Positions 1 to 8,688 of a stretch of 64,000 nt of DNA are shown one piece after another; the first letter of the stretch is position 1; each line of letters starts with the position of its first letter. The notes beneath the pieces were generated by a model. It had not been told where the DNA came from and searched no databases. It saw only the letters and a list, made by a program, of their open reading frames with translations. Origin of the DNA: Bacillaceae bacterium (GTDB lineage: Bacteria > Bacillota > Bacilli > JACDOE01); NCBI GenBank assembly GCA_017656255.1, contig JACDOE010000009.1, forward strand, positions 55,286 through 119,285. The letters run 5' to 3'. Made by a program: the position numbers and the translations under genes.

Positions 1-2
1 AT

Positions 3-86
3 TTGTTGGCCTCGGACCCGGATGACCTGTTAAAAGCGAAGGTCACCCTGACCATGACCAACGGATATACCGGTTACCGCCGATAG
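3..86 (+). CDS. C-terminal end of an unidentified protein (partial)
   Basis: An open frame enters from the left edge and stops at TAG 84-86. The visible 27 residues end in TMTNGYTGYRR. Too little is present to assign a family. Only the frame, the stop and its position before pgi support it. The 105 bases to the pgi start are AT-rich and could hold a promoter, but no clear -35/-10 pair was found. Confidence 0.4.
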   Translation: MLASDPDDLLKAKVTLTMTNGYTGYRR

Positions 87-191
87 CCATTTTCCATAGA
101 ATAATGGAAAACTCCGATTTTTATTAAAAAAAAGGAATAGAACGGTAACGGGTCGTATAGTCTTAGTAAGCACAAAAATGGGAGGACCATT

Positions 192-1544
192 ATGAATGAC
201 ACGTTTGTTTTCGATTATTCCGGCGCAGCCCCGTTAATCAAACCGGGTGCAGAGGACCTCGAACCGGAGATTTCCCGGATACATCATGCCCTGCATAACG
301 GCCGGGGACCGGGAAGTGACTTTACGGGCTGGCTGGACTGGCCGGAAACTTATGATCGGGACGAATTTGCCAGAATCAAGGAAACGGCGAAGCGGATTCG
401 GGATAACTGTGACGCCTTTGTCGTGGTCGGAATCGGTGGATCTTACCTGGGGGCACGTGCGGTTATTGAGATGCTGAAACCCTCTTTTTATAATCAATTA
501 CCGGCCGAGGTGAGGCAGGGACCTGAAATATATTTTGTGGGACACCAGTTGAGCGGAGAGTACCTGACCGGGTTACTGGCGATTTTAAAGGGGAAGGACG
601 TATGCATCAACGTGGTCTCCAAATCGGGAACCACCACGGAATCGGCGATTGCCTTTCGGTTTATGCGGCGGTATCTGGAAGATCGATACGGGGAAAAAGA
701 AGCTGCGAAACGGATAGTCGTCACAACGGATGAAAAGAAGGGTGCACTGAAACAGCTGGCCGATGAAAAAAAGTATGAATGTTTTGTCATCCCCGATGAT
801 ATCGGTGGCCGCTATTCCGTTTTGACCCCGGTGGGACTTTTTCCTGTAGCTGTCGCCGGAATTGATATCGACCAACTGATGGCCGGAGCAGCGGAGGCCC
901 GACAGGCATATATGGATGAACGCCTGCAGGAGAATCCCTGTTATCAATATGCCGCAGTTCGCTATCTGCTGTACCGGAAAGGGAAGAAAATTGAACTGCT
1001 CGTCAATACGCTGCCGCAGATGCACTATTTTGCGGAGTGGTGGAAGCAGCTGTTTGGCGAAAGTGAAGGGAAAAACAACCGGGGCATCTTTCCAGCGTCT
1101 GTTTCTTATACAACGGATCTTCATTCGCTGGGACAGTATATTCAGGAAGGGGAGCGCCACCTGTTTGAGACCGTGATTCAGGTTGAACAACCCGGGACGG
1201 ATCTGACCATTTTCAAAGATAATCAGAACCTGGATGGATTAAATTATCTGGTCGGCCGTACGATGAACGAAGTGAACCAGAAGGCGGTTGAAGGAACGCT
1301 GATTGCCCATGCCGGCGGCGGGGTGCCCCATCTGGGTGTCCGGTTACCCGCATTGACACCTTACCATGTCGGATGGATGCTTTATTTCTTTAAAAAAGCG
1401 TGTGCCGTCAGCGGGTATTTATCGGGCGCGAATCCCTTTGACCAGCCCGGTGTGGAAGCTTATAAGAAAAATATGTTTGCGCTGCTGGGAAAACCGGGGT
1501 ATGAAGCCGAAAAGGAAAAGTTGAAAAATCAAATCGTAAAGTAA
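192..1544 (+). CDS. pgi: Glucose-6-phosphate isomerase
   Basis: Interconverts glucose 6-phosphate and fructose 6-phosphate in the cytoplasm (glycolysis and gluconeogenesis). The 450-residue length is that of the short Bacillus-type enzyme. Visible motifs are the sugar-phosphate isomerase (SIS) fold glycine loop [11 protein letters not shown] (about 80-90), the phosphate-binding SKSGTTTE (about 143-150), the active-site glutamate in FGESEGKN (about 290) and [12 protein letters not shown]. Ribosome site GGGAGG lies 6 bases before ATG 192. The gene is monocistronic: a hairpin terminator follows and the next gene has its own operator. pckA further along in the window could feed the same pathway in the gluconeogenic direction. 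No alternative assignment is credible. Confidence 0.97.
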   Translation: MNDTFVFDYSGAAPLIKPGAEDLEPEISRIHHALHNGRGPGSDFTGWLDWPETYDRDEFARIKETAKRIRDNCDAFVVVGIGGSYLGARAVIEMLKPSFYNQLPAEVRQGPEIYFVGHQLSGEYLTGLLAILKGKDVCINVVSKSGTTTESAIAFRFMRRYLEDRYGEKEAAKRIVVTTDEKKGALKQLADEKKYECFVIPDDIGGRYSVLTPVGLFPVAVAGIDIDQLMAGAAEARQAYMDERLQENPCYQYAAVRYLLYRKGKKIELLVNTLPQMHYFAEWWKQLFGESEGKNNRGIFPASVSYTTDLHSLGQYIQEGERHLFETVIQVEQPGTDLTIFKDNQNLDGLNYLVGRTMNEVNQKAVEGTLIAHAGGGVPHLGVRLPALTPYHVGWMLYFFKKACAVSGYLSGANPFDQPGVEAYKKNMFALLGKPGYEAEKEKLKNQIVK

Positions 1545-1555
1545 GGCTAAAGTGC

Positions 1556-1583
1556 GGGATGGTCATTGACGATCCCTTTTTTT
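1556..1583 (+). terminator. Rho-independent terminator of pgi
   Basis: GGGAT-G-GTC pairs with GAC-G-ATCCC around an ATT loop (one internal mismatch), followed by seven T. It starts 11 bases after the pgi stop. Confidence 0.75.
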
Positions 1584-1588
1584 AGCAT

Positions 1589-1627
1589 ATATTTAATGGC
1601 ATGAAATATTTATGAGCATAAATATTT
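1589..1627. promoter_or_regulatory. Tandem overlapping palindromes, probable operator of the efflux/MarR operon
   Basis: Two inverted repeats overlap by six bases. The first, 1589-1609, is ATATTTAATG-G-CATGAAATAT with one mismatch. The second, 1604-1627, is AAATATTTATG-AG-CATAAATATTT and is perfect. They lie 40-78 bases upstream of the transporter start, where a promoter is expected. MarR dimers bind AT-rich palindromes of about this size, and a marR-type gene is the last gene of the same operon, so autoregulation through this site is inferred. Confidence 0.55.
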
Positions 1628-1666
1628 TTTTATGTCATTCAGGCAACAGGAGGATAATCAAACATA

Positions 1667-3310
1667 ATGGAACATTTAAACCACAGAATGAAGTTGTTGA
1701 TTATGATTGCCATTATGTCGGCCATGTTTTTTGCGGCTGTCAATATGACGATCGTCGGAACGGTGTTGCCAAAAATCGTGGCGGCCCTGGGGGGAATGGA
1801 CTATTTCAGCTGGGTGTTTACCATATATATGCTGACCTCCAGTGTTACAGCCATACTGGTTGGGCGGCTGTCGGATATTTATGGCCGCAAACCGTTTATT
1901 TTAACGGGAATCGCCATTTTCATGACCGGCACATTCGTGTCCGGGTTGTCCCAGAACATGATGCAGTTGATCCTGTTTCGTGCTCTGCAGGGAATCGGTG
2001 GCGGGATGATTATGTCCACCTCTTTTACGGCGGTGGGCGATCTCTTTCCGCCCCGGGAAAGAGGACGCTGGCAGGGCCTGATGGGATCGGCATTCGGTGT
2101 AGCCAGTGTGCTGGGGCCGGTGCTCGGCGGCTATATCGTTGACAATCTGGAATGGCGCTGGGTGTTCTGGGTGTTTTTACCCTTCGGTGCCATCGCATTT
2201 GTATTGATCTCCCGATTCTTCCCGGCAATGGAGAAGAAAGAGACGGGCGAGAGAGTCGATTTTCCCGGATCGGTTCTGCTGACCCTGTGCCTGATTCCGA
2301 TTCTGCTCGCCTTTTCCTGGGGTGGATCCAGTTATGCCTGGGTTTCACCTCAGATTATGGGTCTGTTTCTGGGTGCCCTGGTGAGCCTGATTCTGTTCAT
2401 TCTGGTGGAAAAAAGAGCACAGAGCCCGGTTCTGCCGTTATCCCTTTTTCAAAATTCTATCTTCACACTCTCCAATTTGATTAATTTTTTGACCGGGATG
2501 GGGATGTTCGGTGCGATCATGTTTATTCCGTTCTTTGTACAGGGGGTCATCGGGGTATCGGCGACCCAGTCAGGCTTGATTACGATGCCGATGACGGTGA
2601 GTATGGTTATCACCAGTGCGATTGTGGGGCAGATCATGACACGGACCGGAAAATACAAGAAAGTGGGTATTCTCGGTATGGCCATCATGGCGGGGGGGAT
2701 GTACCTTCTTACCACCATGGACATGGAAACCGGGAGTTTCACGGTGGTCGTGTATATGATCATCATGGGAATGGGGCTGGGAAGCAGTTTTCCCGTGTTT
2801 ACCCTGACCGTTCAGAATGGTGTATCACATCGGTTCATTGGAGTGGCCACTTCCTCTGTCCAGTTATTTCGCCAGCTGGGTGGAACCGTGGGGGTCTCTT
2901 TGATGGGAACGTTGATGTCCTCGCGAATGGGGGAAGAGATCCGGAGCAGACTGGCCGGTATGCAGGAAATGGATCCGCAGTTGATGGAAAATATGGAGGC
3001 GATCCAGAACCCGCAGGTTTTGATGGATCCGGACAAAATTGCCGCTGCTCAGGCGCAGGTACCTCCGGAGATGGCCGCTGTTTTTGAAAAAGTGGTGCTG
3101 GTTATGAAAGAATCTTTGAGTGTTGCGATTGCTCATACGTTCAGCTTCGGCCTGATTCTGTTACTGCTGGCGGTAGTGGCCTCCCTGTTTTTAAAAGAAA
3201 TTCCCCTTCGACTGAGTAATCAGGAAGAGCCGGAAACCGGTGATAAAACACAGCAACAGACAAACAACGGACAGAGTGGCGGTACGTCCCCACTGGGTGA
3301 GAGAGGATGA
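1667..3310 (+). CDS. MFS drug efflux transporter, 14-TM DHA2 (EmrB/QacA) type
   Basis: Proton-driven multidrug exporter of the inner membrane. The 547 residues carry about 14 hydrophobic segments, the number expected of DHA2 proteins. The cytoplasmic loop 2-3 motif is GRLSDIYGRKP (about 65-75), and the motif C-like GPVLGGYI follows around 150. An extracytoplasmic Met/Gln-rich loop lies before the last membrane segment (about 425-475), as in the Bacillus Lmr/YhcA group. The last 30 residues are polar and Gln/Thr-rich. The downstream marR gene starts only 6 bases after this stop, so the two are co-transcribed; the pump is probably induced when the regulator binds a toxic ligand. Substrate unknown. 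Confidence 0.88.
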   Translation: MEHLNHRMKLLIMIAIMSAMFFAAVNMTIVGTVLPKIVAALGGMDYFSWVFTIYMLTSSVTAILVGRLSDIYGRKPFILTGIAIFMTGTFVSGLSQNMMQLILFRALQGIGGGMIMSTSFTAVGDLFPPRERGRWQGLMGSAFGVASVLGPVLGGYIVDNLEWRWVFWVFLPFGAIAFVLISRFFPAMEKKETGERVDFPGSVLLTLCLIPILLAFSWGGSSYAWVSPQIMGLFLGALVSLILFILVEKRAQSPVLPLSLFQNSIFTLSNLINFLTGMGMFGAIMFIPFFVQGVIGVSATQSGLITMPMTVSMVITSAIVGQIMTRTGKYKKVGILGMAIMAGGMYLLTTMDMETGSFTVVVYMIIMGMGLGSSFPVFTLTVQNGVSHRFIGVATSSVQLFRQLGGTVGVSLMGTLMSSRMGEEIRSRLAGMQEMDPQLMENMEAIQNPQVLMDPDKIAAAQAQVPPEMAAVFEKVVLVMKESLSVAIAHTFSFGLILLLLAVVASLFLKEIPLRLSNQEEPETGDKTQQQTNNGQSGGTSPLGERG

Positions 3311-3316
3311 GACAGG

Positions 3317-3766
3317 ATGAGTCAGATTAATCTGGACCAATATGCAGAACGTCTGAAAACAGCGATGTTTACGACCATTAGAAAATTAAACGCGGAGCTT
3401 GCCGATGAACTGGGAGGACAACTAACCCCCACCCAGTTTTATCTAATGAAGCATATGAGTTGCAAGCAGCGCTCAACCGTTTCCGAAATGGCGGAGTTGA
3501 TGGGGGTAAAACCCAGTGCCATAACCGGCATTGTCGATCGGATGCACAATCATGGACTGGTCAACCGGGACCGTGATCAGGAGGACCGGCGTGTGGTATG
3601 GGTGAGCCTGACGGATAAGGGAAAACAGGTTTTGATGGAAACAGAGCGGAAAAGAATCGACATTGTCAAAAAATATATCTCCCTGATGGAGCCGGCAAAG
3701 CTTGAAGCTATGGTGGAAAGTTTTGAAGAACTCAGCAAGTTGATTCAGAACGATAGCGAAAAATAA
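3317..3766 (+). CDS. MarR-family transcriptional regulator
   Basis: A winged helix-turn-helix repressor of 149 residues, the usual length. The recognition region STVSEMAELMGVKPSAITG (about 54-72) and the wing DRDQEDRRVVWVSLTDKG (about 92-109) are typical. Flanking helices would make the dimer. The gene follows the efflux transporter with a 6-base gap and is probably translationally coupled. The natural target is likely the palindrome pair at 1589-1627 upstream of the operon. Ligand unknown. Confidence 0.9.
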   Translation: MSQINLDQYAERLKTAMFTTIRKLNAELADELGGQLTPTQFYLMKHMSCKQRSTVSEMAELMGVKPSAITGIVDRMHNHGLVNRDRDQEDRRVVWVSLTDKGKQVLMETERKRIDIVKKYISLMEPAKLEAMVESFEELSKLIQNDSEK

Positions 3767-3826
3767 AATGATACGGGGCAGAAAAATAAAGTCAAATCCA
3801 TTATAATAAAAATAAGTTATCAAAAT

Positions 3827-3876
3827 TGTCATAATTTTGACACACGCATTGACAATGATAGCGTTTTAATTGTAAG
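3827..3876 (+). promoter_or_regulatory. Palindrome and candidate sigma-A promoter upstream of sqr
   Basis: TGTCA-N6-TGACA occupies 3827-3842. A consensus -35 TTGACA lies at 3849-3854, with a weak -10 TGTAAG 16 bases later. ATTGTCA (3825) and TGACAAT (3850) form a second, wider inverted pair. Together they suggest a regulated promoter. The regulator was not identified. The transcript would carry a leader of about 110 bases. Confidence 0.4.
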
Positions 3877-3991
3877 GTACATGGGGGGGTATGTTTATTT
3901 TTATTATGTGATACCTTTTTATTATATGGGCGTTGCCCCGAAAACTTTCAATGGGAGAATTGCCCGAAAAAAACAAAGGAGGTTTTGGCAC

Positions 3992-5185
3992 ATGTCAGAA
4001 AGAGAACATCACCAGGTGGTTGTGGTAGGTGGAGGAACAGCTGGCATCACGGTTGCTTCACAACTCTCCAGACAAATGAGTCAGGCAGATATCGCCATCA
4101 TCGATCCTGCCACAAAGCATTATTATCAGCCTTTATGGACACTGGTGGGTGCAGGGGTTTATCCGAAAGAGGTAACGGAACGGGAGGAAGCATCTCTGAT
4201 TCCGCCGGGTGCAACCTGGATTCAGGATGCGGTTACGGAATTTTATCCTGATGACAATTATGTTGTCACCAGGGGAGGCAAACAGGTCGGCTATGATTAT
4301 CTGGTGGTGGCACCGGGAATCCAGATTGACTGGGATGAAGTGAAGGGCCTCAAAGATGCCATCGGAAAAGACGGGGTTTGCAGCAATTATGCCTATGAAT
4401 ATGTAAACAAGACCTGGGAATTTATGAAAAATTTTAAAGGTGGACAGGCTATCTTCACACAACCCAATACGCCGATCAAATGTGGGGGAGCCCCGCAGAA
4501 AATTGCTTATCTGGCTGATGATTACTGGCGTAAGTCCGGTGTCAGGGACAAGACCCATATCACGTTTGCTCTCAATACGCCGACGATCTTCGGGGTTAAA
4601 AAATATGCCGATACCCTGGAAAAGGTCATTGAGCGCAAGGGTATCGAAACTTTATATGAACATAATCTGATTGAAGTTCGGACACAATCCAGAGAAGCCG
4701 TGTTTGAAAATCTGAAAACCGGCGAAGAAGTGGTGCGGAATTATGATTTTCTGCATGTCACACCCCCGATGAGTTCGCCTGATTTTATCAAGGAAAGCCC
4801 GCTGGCAGACGAAGGCGGATGGGTGGATGTCGATGCAGGCACGCTTCAACATAAATCCTATGCTAATGTGTTCGGAATCGGGGATGCCAGCAACCTGCCC
4901 ACGTCCAAAACAGGTGCTGCCATCCGTAAACAGGCTCCCGTACTGGTGAAGAACCTGATCTCGGCGATCAAAGGAGAACCGTTAACGGCAAAATATGACG
5001 GTTACACATCCTGTCCGCTCGTAACCGGATATAAGAGCCTGGTCCTGGCTGAATTCGATTATGACAAGAATCCACAGGAATCGTTCCCCTTTGATCAGTC
5101 CAAAGAACGTTACAGCATGTATTTATTGAAAAAATACGCATTGCCCTTATTTTACTGGAAGGGCATGTTAAAAGGCAAAATGTAA
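3992..5185 (+). CDS. sqr: Sulfide:quinone oxidoreductase, type II-like
   Basis: An FAD flavoprotein that oxidises sulfide and passes electrons to the quinone pool at the membrane. The N-terminal Rossmann loop VVVGGGTAG is at residues 10-18. The redox cysteines expected for this group are C164 (in IKCGGAPQK) and C341 (in TSCPLVTGY). The tail FDYDKNPQESFP...ERYSMYLLKKYALP...YWKGMLKG is characteristic of the SQOR-like type II enzymes and provides the amphipathic membrane contact. GIGDAS at 296-301 is the second FAD motif. ATG 3992 is chosen because AAAGGAGG precedes it. An in-frame start at 3881 would add 37 hydrophobic or basic residues that do not belong to the family. The gene is monocistronic and ends in a strong terminator. 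It points to sulfide detoxification. Confidence 0.88.
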   Translation: MSEREHHQVVVVGGGTAGITVASQLSRQMSQADIAIIDPATKHYYQPLWTLVGAGVYPKEVTEREEASLIPPGATWIQDAVTEFYPDDNYVVTRGGKQVGYDYLVVAPGIQIDWDEVKGLKDAIGKDGVCSNYAYEYVNKTWEFMKNFKGGQAIFTQPNTPIKCGGAPQKIAYLADDYWRKSGVRDKTHITFALNTPTIFGVKKYADTLEKVIERKGIETLYEHNLIEVRTQSREAVFENLKTGEEVVRNYDFLHVTPPMSSPDFIKESPLADEGGWVDVDAGTLQHKSYANVFGIGDASNLPTSKTGAAIRKQAPVLVKNLISAIKGEPLTAKYDGYTSCPLVTGYKSLVLAEFDYDKNPQESFPFDQSKERYSMYLLKKYALPLFYWKGMLKGKM

Positions 5186-5201
5186 TGTGCTGAAAAAAGG
5201 C

Positions 5202-5226
5202 GAGGCCGGGTTTCCGGCCTCTTTTT
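5202..5226 (+). terminator. Terminator of sqr
   Basis: GAGGCCGG-GTTT-CCGGCCTC is a perfect 8-bp stem followed by TTTTT, 16 bases after the sqr stop. The remaining 138 bases to the next stop codon hold nothing recognisable. Confidence 0.9.
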
Positions 5227-5364
5227 ATACAGGTGTGTAGGGTGATCGTATACCGGCTTTGACGATCCAGCCGGTTCGTCCGGGGGGACGACTTTATATT
5301 AACAATTTCTTTACGGGGCAGGCTGTGATATATTTCTCACCTTTGAAAAATTTTTTTACTAAAA

Positions 5365-6000
5365 TTATTTTGACACAAATGGATTGTCTTTAATCCAAAA
5401 TCGCCACGGGTACTCCTTCGCTTCTTCCGCATAGTCAATATTGATGCGTGGGCCACTCGCAATCCGGTCTTTCGGAATCGGATCCCGATAATGCCTCAGG
5501 TAGAGGGGAGGTCGATTTAACGGAAGCCCGTACTGTTTTTTATCAATTCCCATGGCCTGACAGAGTCTGGCCGGTCCGGCAGTCAGGCGTTGCAGTGTTC
5601 TACGGGGAATTTCCTGAATATCCGAATTCTCCGGCAGATCCAGGCCTCTTCGTTTTCCCATCAGACGTATTCCTGACACGGGTTGCAACGCGCGAATCAA
5701 AACCGCTTCCGGGGCCCCTTCTTCCGCACTGACTACATTCATGCAGTAATGCATGCCGTAAATGAAATAAACATAGGCGTGTCCCGGCGGACCGAACATG
5801 GCACGAGTCCGTTCTGTCATTTTACCGCCATAGGAATGAGCCGCTTTGTCCAGAGGTCCCCGGTAGGCTTCCACTTCTACAATCATACCCGCCGTCGTTC
5901 CCTCAGCTGTTTCATGTACGAGTTCCATCCCGAGCAAAGACTTTGCCAGTTCAAGCGTTTCCTGTTTGAAAAAATCCGGGGTGATCATTTGATTGTGCAT
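5365..6000 (-). CDS. 3-methyladenine DNA glycosylase (AAG/MPG family)
   Basis: Excises alkylated purines from DNA in base-excision repair. Family hallmarks are IVEVEAYRGPLDKAAHS, with the catalytic glutamate and the neighbouring tyrosine, then MFGPPGHAYVYFIYGMHYCMNVV and EAVLIRALQP. Length from the chosen start is 211 residues, near the usual 195-210. ATG at 6000 is preferred because GAAGAAGGA precedes it by about 5 bases. A start 39 bases further upstream would add an acidic stretch (EEEEG) that is really this ribosome site. The gene is alone on its strand and divergent from the M48 protease gene, with about 140 bases between them. Confidence 0.92.
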   Translation of the reverse strand: MHNQMITPDFFKQETLELAKSLLGMELVHETAEGTTAGMIVEVEAYRGPLDKAAHSYGGKMTERTRAMFGPPGHAYVYFIYGMHYCMNVVSAEEGAPEAVLIRALQPVSGIRLMGKRRGLDLPENSDIQEIPRRTLQRLTAGPARLCQAMGIDKKQYGLPLNRPPLYLRHYRDPIPKDRIASGPRINIDYAEEAKEYPWRFWIKDNPFVSK

Positions 6001-6141
6001 CCGTCCTTCTTCCTCTTCCTTCATGTGATAATCGGACATTCATCTTATATTTTACCGGACAACTTCGCTCATCTGAAAGGTATAATTGGCAACGCTTTGT
6101 ACTATAGTTAATAGGGACAGGGATAAAGGGGTGTTGTATCG

Positions 6142-7473
6142 TTGCGTAAATTCTACACGGGTTTTGCCGTATTTATGGTGATATACAGTGTAGCCATCGG
6201 TCTCTATCTGCTGAACGGGGAAACCCTGGAAGTTCCCCGCGAATACCGGGGAGGACCGGCCGACCCGGCGACCTACATGACACCGGAACAAATGGAACAG
6301 GCCCTGGCTTATTCCCGAACCAAAGATGTGGTGTTTTTTCTGGGAACCCCCTATGAGTGGCTGGTCTATCTGTTGATTCTGGGGTTGGGACTGTCCGCCG
6401 CATTTCAGCGTCTGAGTGAAAAATGGGGAGGTATTCGCAGCCTGAAAACCCATTACCCGACGCTGCGCCAGACCGCTGTATTTATGGGATTATTTCTGGT
6501 CATTTATGAACTGCTGCAGTTTCCCATCTCTTATTATGTCTTTCAACTTCAACACGAATACGGAATATCGACGCAGCCTTTTTCATCCTGGATGGGAGAT
6601 AAGGGAAAAGGAGTGTTGATTTCATTTGCGATTGGGACGCCCGTAGTCTGGCTCCTATACCGCGTGATAGCGGCAAGCCCGCGGCGATGGTGGTTCTGGT
6701 TCTGGTTGGCTTCGATTCCGATTCTGATTCTGTTAATGTTTATTCAGCCGGTGGTGCTCGATCCGCTTTTTAATGAATTTCGCCCGCTTCAGGACCAGGC
6801 ATTGAAACGAGACATTCTGGCCCTGGCCGACCAGGCGGATATCCCGGCTGATCAGGTTTATGAAGTGGATATGTCAAAAAAAACGACGGCGATGAATGCC
6901 TATGTCACCGGCATCGGGAGTAATGCGCGCATTGTGCTGTGGGATACGACCCTGCAAAAAATGGATCGCGGGGAAGTTATGTTTGTGATGGCGCATGAAA
7001 TGGGGCATTACGTCTATAAACACGTACAGTGGATCCTGATCGGCACCATTGCCATGATGTTCGTTCTGCTTTATCTGTTGTACCGGCTACTGGGAGGGAT
7101 TGTTCGCCGCTGGGGCCGGCACTGGGGAATTGAAAAAGTGGGCAGTCTGTCATCTCTGCCTCTGATTCTTTTGGTCGTGTCGGTGATCAGTTTTGCCACC
7201 AGTCCCATTAACAATATGATTTCCCGGTCTGCCGAAAGGGCAGCGGATCAATACGGCATTGAAATGACTCGGGATACCGATGCGGCGATCAGTGCTTTTC
7301 AGAAACTGGCGGTCAGTGGCCTGGTAGAGCCGTCCCCGCCGGCACTGGTTAAATTCTTTCGTTATACCCACCCGACGCTGGTTGAACGGATTCAATTTCT
7401 CCAGGACTATGAAGCGCGCATGCAATTTCTGCAAAAACGGGATATAACGGGTGAGGTGATCCGTGAGGAATAA
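6142..7473 (+). CDS. M48-family membrane zinc metalloprotease (Ste24/CAAX protease-like)
   Basis: An integral membrane protease of the Ste24/HtpX clan. The zinc motif HEMGH is at about 285-289 and the third ligand glutamate in SAERAADQYGIEM at about 365. Six or seven hydrophobic segments surround these, and the 443-residue length fits the Ste24-like group rather than the shorter HtpX. The catalytic HExxH and the ExxxD-type third motif are both intact. It begins with TTG at 6142 behind AAAGGGG. In this group the role is cleavage or quality control of membrane proteins; no prenylated substrate is expected in Bacillales. It is monocistronic, with a conserved hairpin repeat 18 bases after its stop. 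Confidence 0.85.
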   Translation: MRKFYTGFAVFMVIYSVAIGLYLLNGETLEVPREYRGGPADPATYMTPEQMEQALAYSRTKDVVFFLGTPYEWLVYLLILGLGLSAAFQRLSEKWGGIRSLKTHYPTLRQTAVFMGLFLVIYELLQFPISYYVFQLQHEYGISTQPFSSWMGDKGKGVLISFAIGTPVVWLLYRVIAASPRRWWFWFWLASIPILILLMFIQPVVLDPLFNEFRPLQDQALKRDILALADQADIPADQVYEVDMSKKTTAMNAYVTGIGSNARIVLWDTTLQKMDRGEVMFVMAHEMGHYVYKHVQWILIGTIAMMFVLLYLLYRLLGGIVRRWGRHWGIEKVGSLSSLPLILLVVSVISFATSPINNMISRSAERAADQYGIEMTRDTDAAISAFQKLAVSGLVEPSPPALVKFFRYTHPTLVERIQFLQDYEARMQFLQKRDITGEVIREE

Positions 7474-7491
7474 CGGGGGAGTGAAGGGTTT

Positions 7492-7529
7492 TCTGTTACA
7501 AACATACCCGTGAGTATGGGTGTAACAGA
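7492..7529. repeat. Dispersed 38-nt hairpin repeat, copy 1
   Basis: TCTGTTACA-AA-CATAC / CCGTGA / GTATG-GG-TGTAACAGA: 9 + 5 bp stem with one two-base mismatch. It shares the outer arms and the central ATACCCGTGAGTAT with the copy at 34177-34214. It lies just past the M48 protease gene. No T-tract follows, so it is not a classical terminator. Confidence 0.75.
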
Positions 7530-7566
7530 CGGATCTGGATCTCGCCCATTCATCAATGGCAGGGAA

Positions 7567-7757
7567 AAAATAGCGGAAATTAATTCCGCTATATCTCGAA
7601 AACGGGGAAATTTTAAATTATAGCGGAAAAAATTGCCGTTATCTCGGGTTGAATGCTTCGTATAATATGAAATGGGCTGAATAGCGGAAATTATTTCCTG
7701 TATTTTTGAAAATCAGGGCCAAATCGGAAAATAGCGGAAACCTTTTTCCGCTATTTA
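7567..7757. repeat. Dispersed TAGCGGAA hairpin repeat, copy A
   Basis: About 190 bases holding four hairpins made of ATAGCGGAA...TTCCGCTAT arms, at about 7570-7592, 7620-7643, 7680-7705 and 7729-7756. They are separated by spacers also seen in copies B and C, such as TTGAATGCTTCGTATAATATGAAA between hairpins 2 and 3. It fills the gap between the M48 gene and the convergent small gene at 7783-7872. No coding potential is seen. Confidence 0.85.
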
Positions 7758-7782
7758 TTTTTGTCGACAGCGTCTTTCCCCT

Positions 7783-7872
7783 CTACTTCATCAACAGAAT
7801 CAAGAAAGTAACCGCAATCCCACCGATGTAGATCCAGGTGGCATCGCCCTGTGAACAGAACCGCTTCATCAT
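7783..7872 (-). CDS. Small single-span membrane protein, 29 residues
   Basis: Reads MMKRFCSQGD, then a hydrophobic stretch (about 12-28: WIYIGGIAVTFLILLM) and ends in K. AAAGGAG lies 9 bases before the ATG. The basic N-terminus, one Cys and a membrane-length hydrophobic run make a genuine small membrane protein plausible, as is common in Bacillales. No family was recognised. It is convergent with the repeat array. Overlapping longer open frames here lack a ribosome site. Confidence 0.45.
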   Translation of the reverse strand: MMKRFCSQGDATWIYIGGIAVTFLILLMK

Positions 7873-7966
7873 CCACACCCGCTCCTTTCCTGATATTGAA
7901 TGATCTCCCCGATATACCGGTATGGTATACTATACTTACTTTATACTGTTTTGGGGGGCACAACCG

Positions 7967-8200
7967 TTGATTCCATTTTCACATACATGGCCTTATGAGA
8001 TCACAATGGGAGATGTCTATTTTCTCAGTTGTCCGATCTGCGGATCTGACAATGTCCGGCTACCGTTTAAACCGGAAGATGTCAAAGAAGTCAGGGAAGG
8101 GGTCAAAAAATTGCTGGTTCTTCCCTGCTGCCATGAAAGTTTTAAAATCGTGGACAGTGACAGCGATTATTTGCTGGCCGACCGGCCGTTGAGAAAATAA
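7967..8200 (+). CDS. Small CxxC protein, putative zinc-ribbon half
   Basis: Starts with TTG behind GGGGGG (7 bases) and gives 77 residues: a leader, then SCPICGSDNV (CxxC knuckle), an acidic/basic helix, and LPCCHESFKIVDSDSDYLL with a second CC pair. The two cysteine pairs could bind one zinc. The promoter region is notable: GATATACCGGTATGGTATACTATAC (about 7909-7933) contains an inverted pair and a TATACT -10-like hexamer. It is convergent with the gene at 8207 (6 bases between stops). Function unknown. Confidence 0.6.
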   Translation: MIPFSHTWPYEITMGDVYFLSCPICGSDNVRLPFKPEDVKEVREGVKKLLVLPCCHESFKIVDSDSDYLLADRPLRK

Positions 8201-8206
8201 CGAATC

Positions 8207-8518
8207 CTATTCCACCTGAAAATCCTGGTCCGCCACGTCGTATTGAATGTCAAGGCCGGACGTACCCTGCCTGATGTGAATGGCGGATCTGTCATTTTCC
8301 CGGGGGAGAATCGTAAATTCATACGTAATCGGGTTATCGCGGTCCTGGTTTCCGAAAGCCTCGATCATGCGGTCCAGCGCTTCCGGAGTCAGGGGAACGG
8401 TGACGATTTTCCCTTCTGTGGACGGGATATGGACCACTTTTTTTATTTCTATAAAACTTTCGACCGTTTCCTTCAGCAGTTCCAGCTGGGATAACGTTAA
8501 CCGTGATGTAAAATGCAT
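8207..8518 (-). CDS. Hypothetical protein, 103 residues
   Basis: A soluble protein with no recognised domain: N-terminal helix (LSQLELLKETVESFIEIKK), a short beta region, then a basic/acidic C-terminus with DIQYDVADQDF. GGAAAGGA lies about 9 bases before ATG 8518. It is divergent from the dynamin gene and convergent with the CxxC gene. Codon use resembles its neighbours, so it is probably a core gene. Confidence 0.6.
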   Translation of the reverse strand: MHFTSRLTLSQLELLKETVESFIEIKKVVHIPSTEGKIVTVPLTPEALDRMIEAFGNQDRDNPITYEFTILPRENDRSAIHIRQGTSGLDIQYDVADQDFQVE

Positions 8519-8688
8519 GGATTTTCGTTCCTTTCCTATAGGGTTTCTGATAAAAGCGTACCTGATGGAAACGGCGGATTCAAGGGATAATGGCAGTTGT
8601 TTGAACCGGCATCCTGTGGTAGAGTTTTATTGATTCGTATAAAAATCAGAAGATTAATATATTTTTATATTCATACAGGTGATTGATA

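Noticed and set aside
585..1190. Long frame on the minus strand inside pgi (201 residues)
   Set aside because: No ribosome site, and the plus-strand gene is unmistakable. A codon-bias shadow.
7567..7757. CRISPR array
   Set aside because: The repeats are palindromic and of uneven spacing, spacers are shared between loci rather than unique, and no cas gene is present.
7751..7963. 70-residue minus-strand frame beside the repeats
   Set aside because: No ribosome site; a shorter frame in the same place (7783-7872) has one and looks like a membrane protein.
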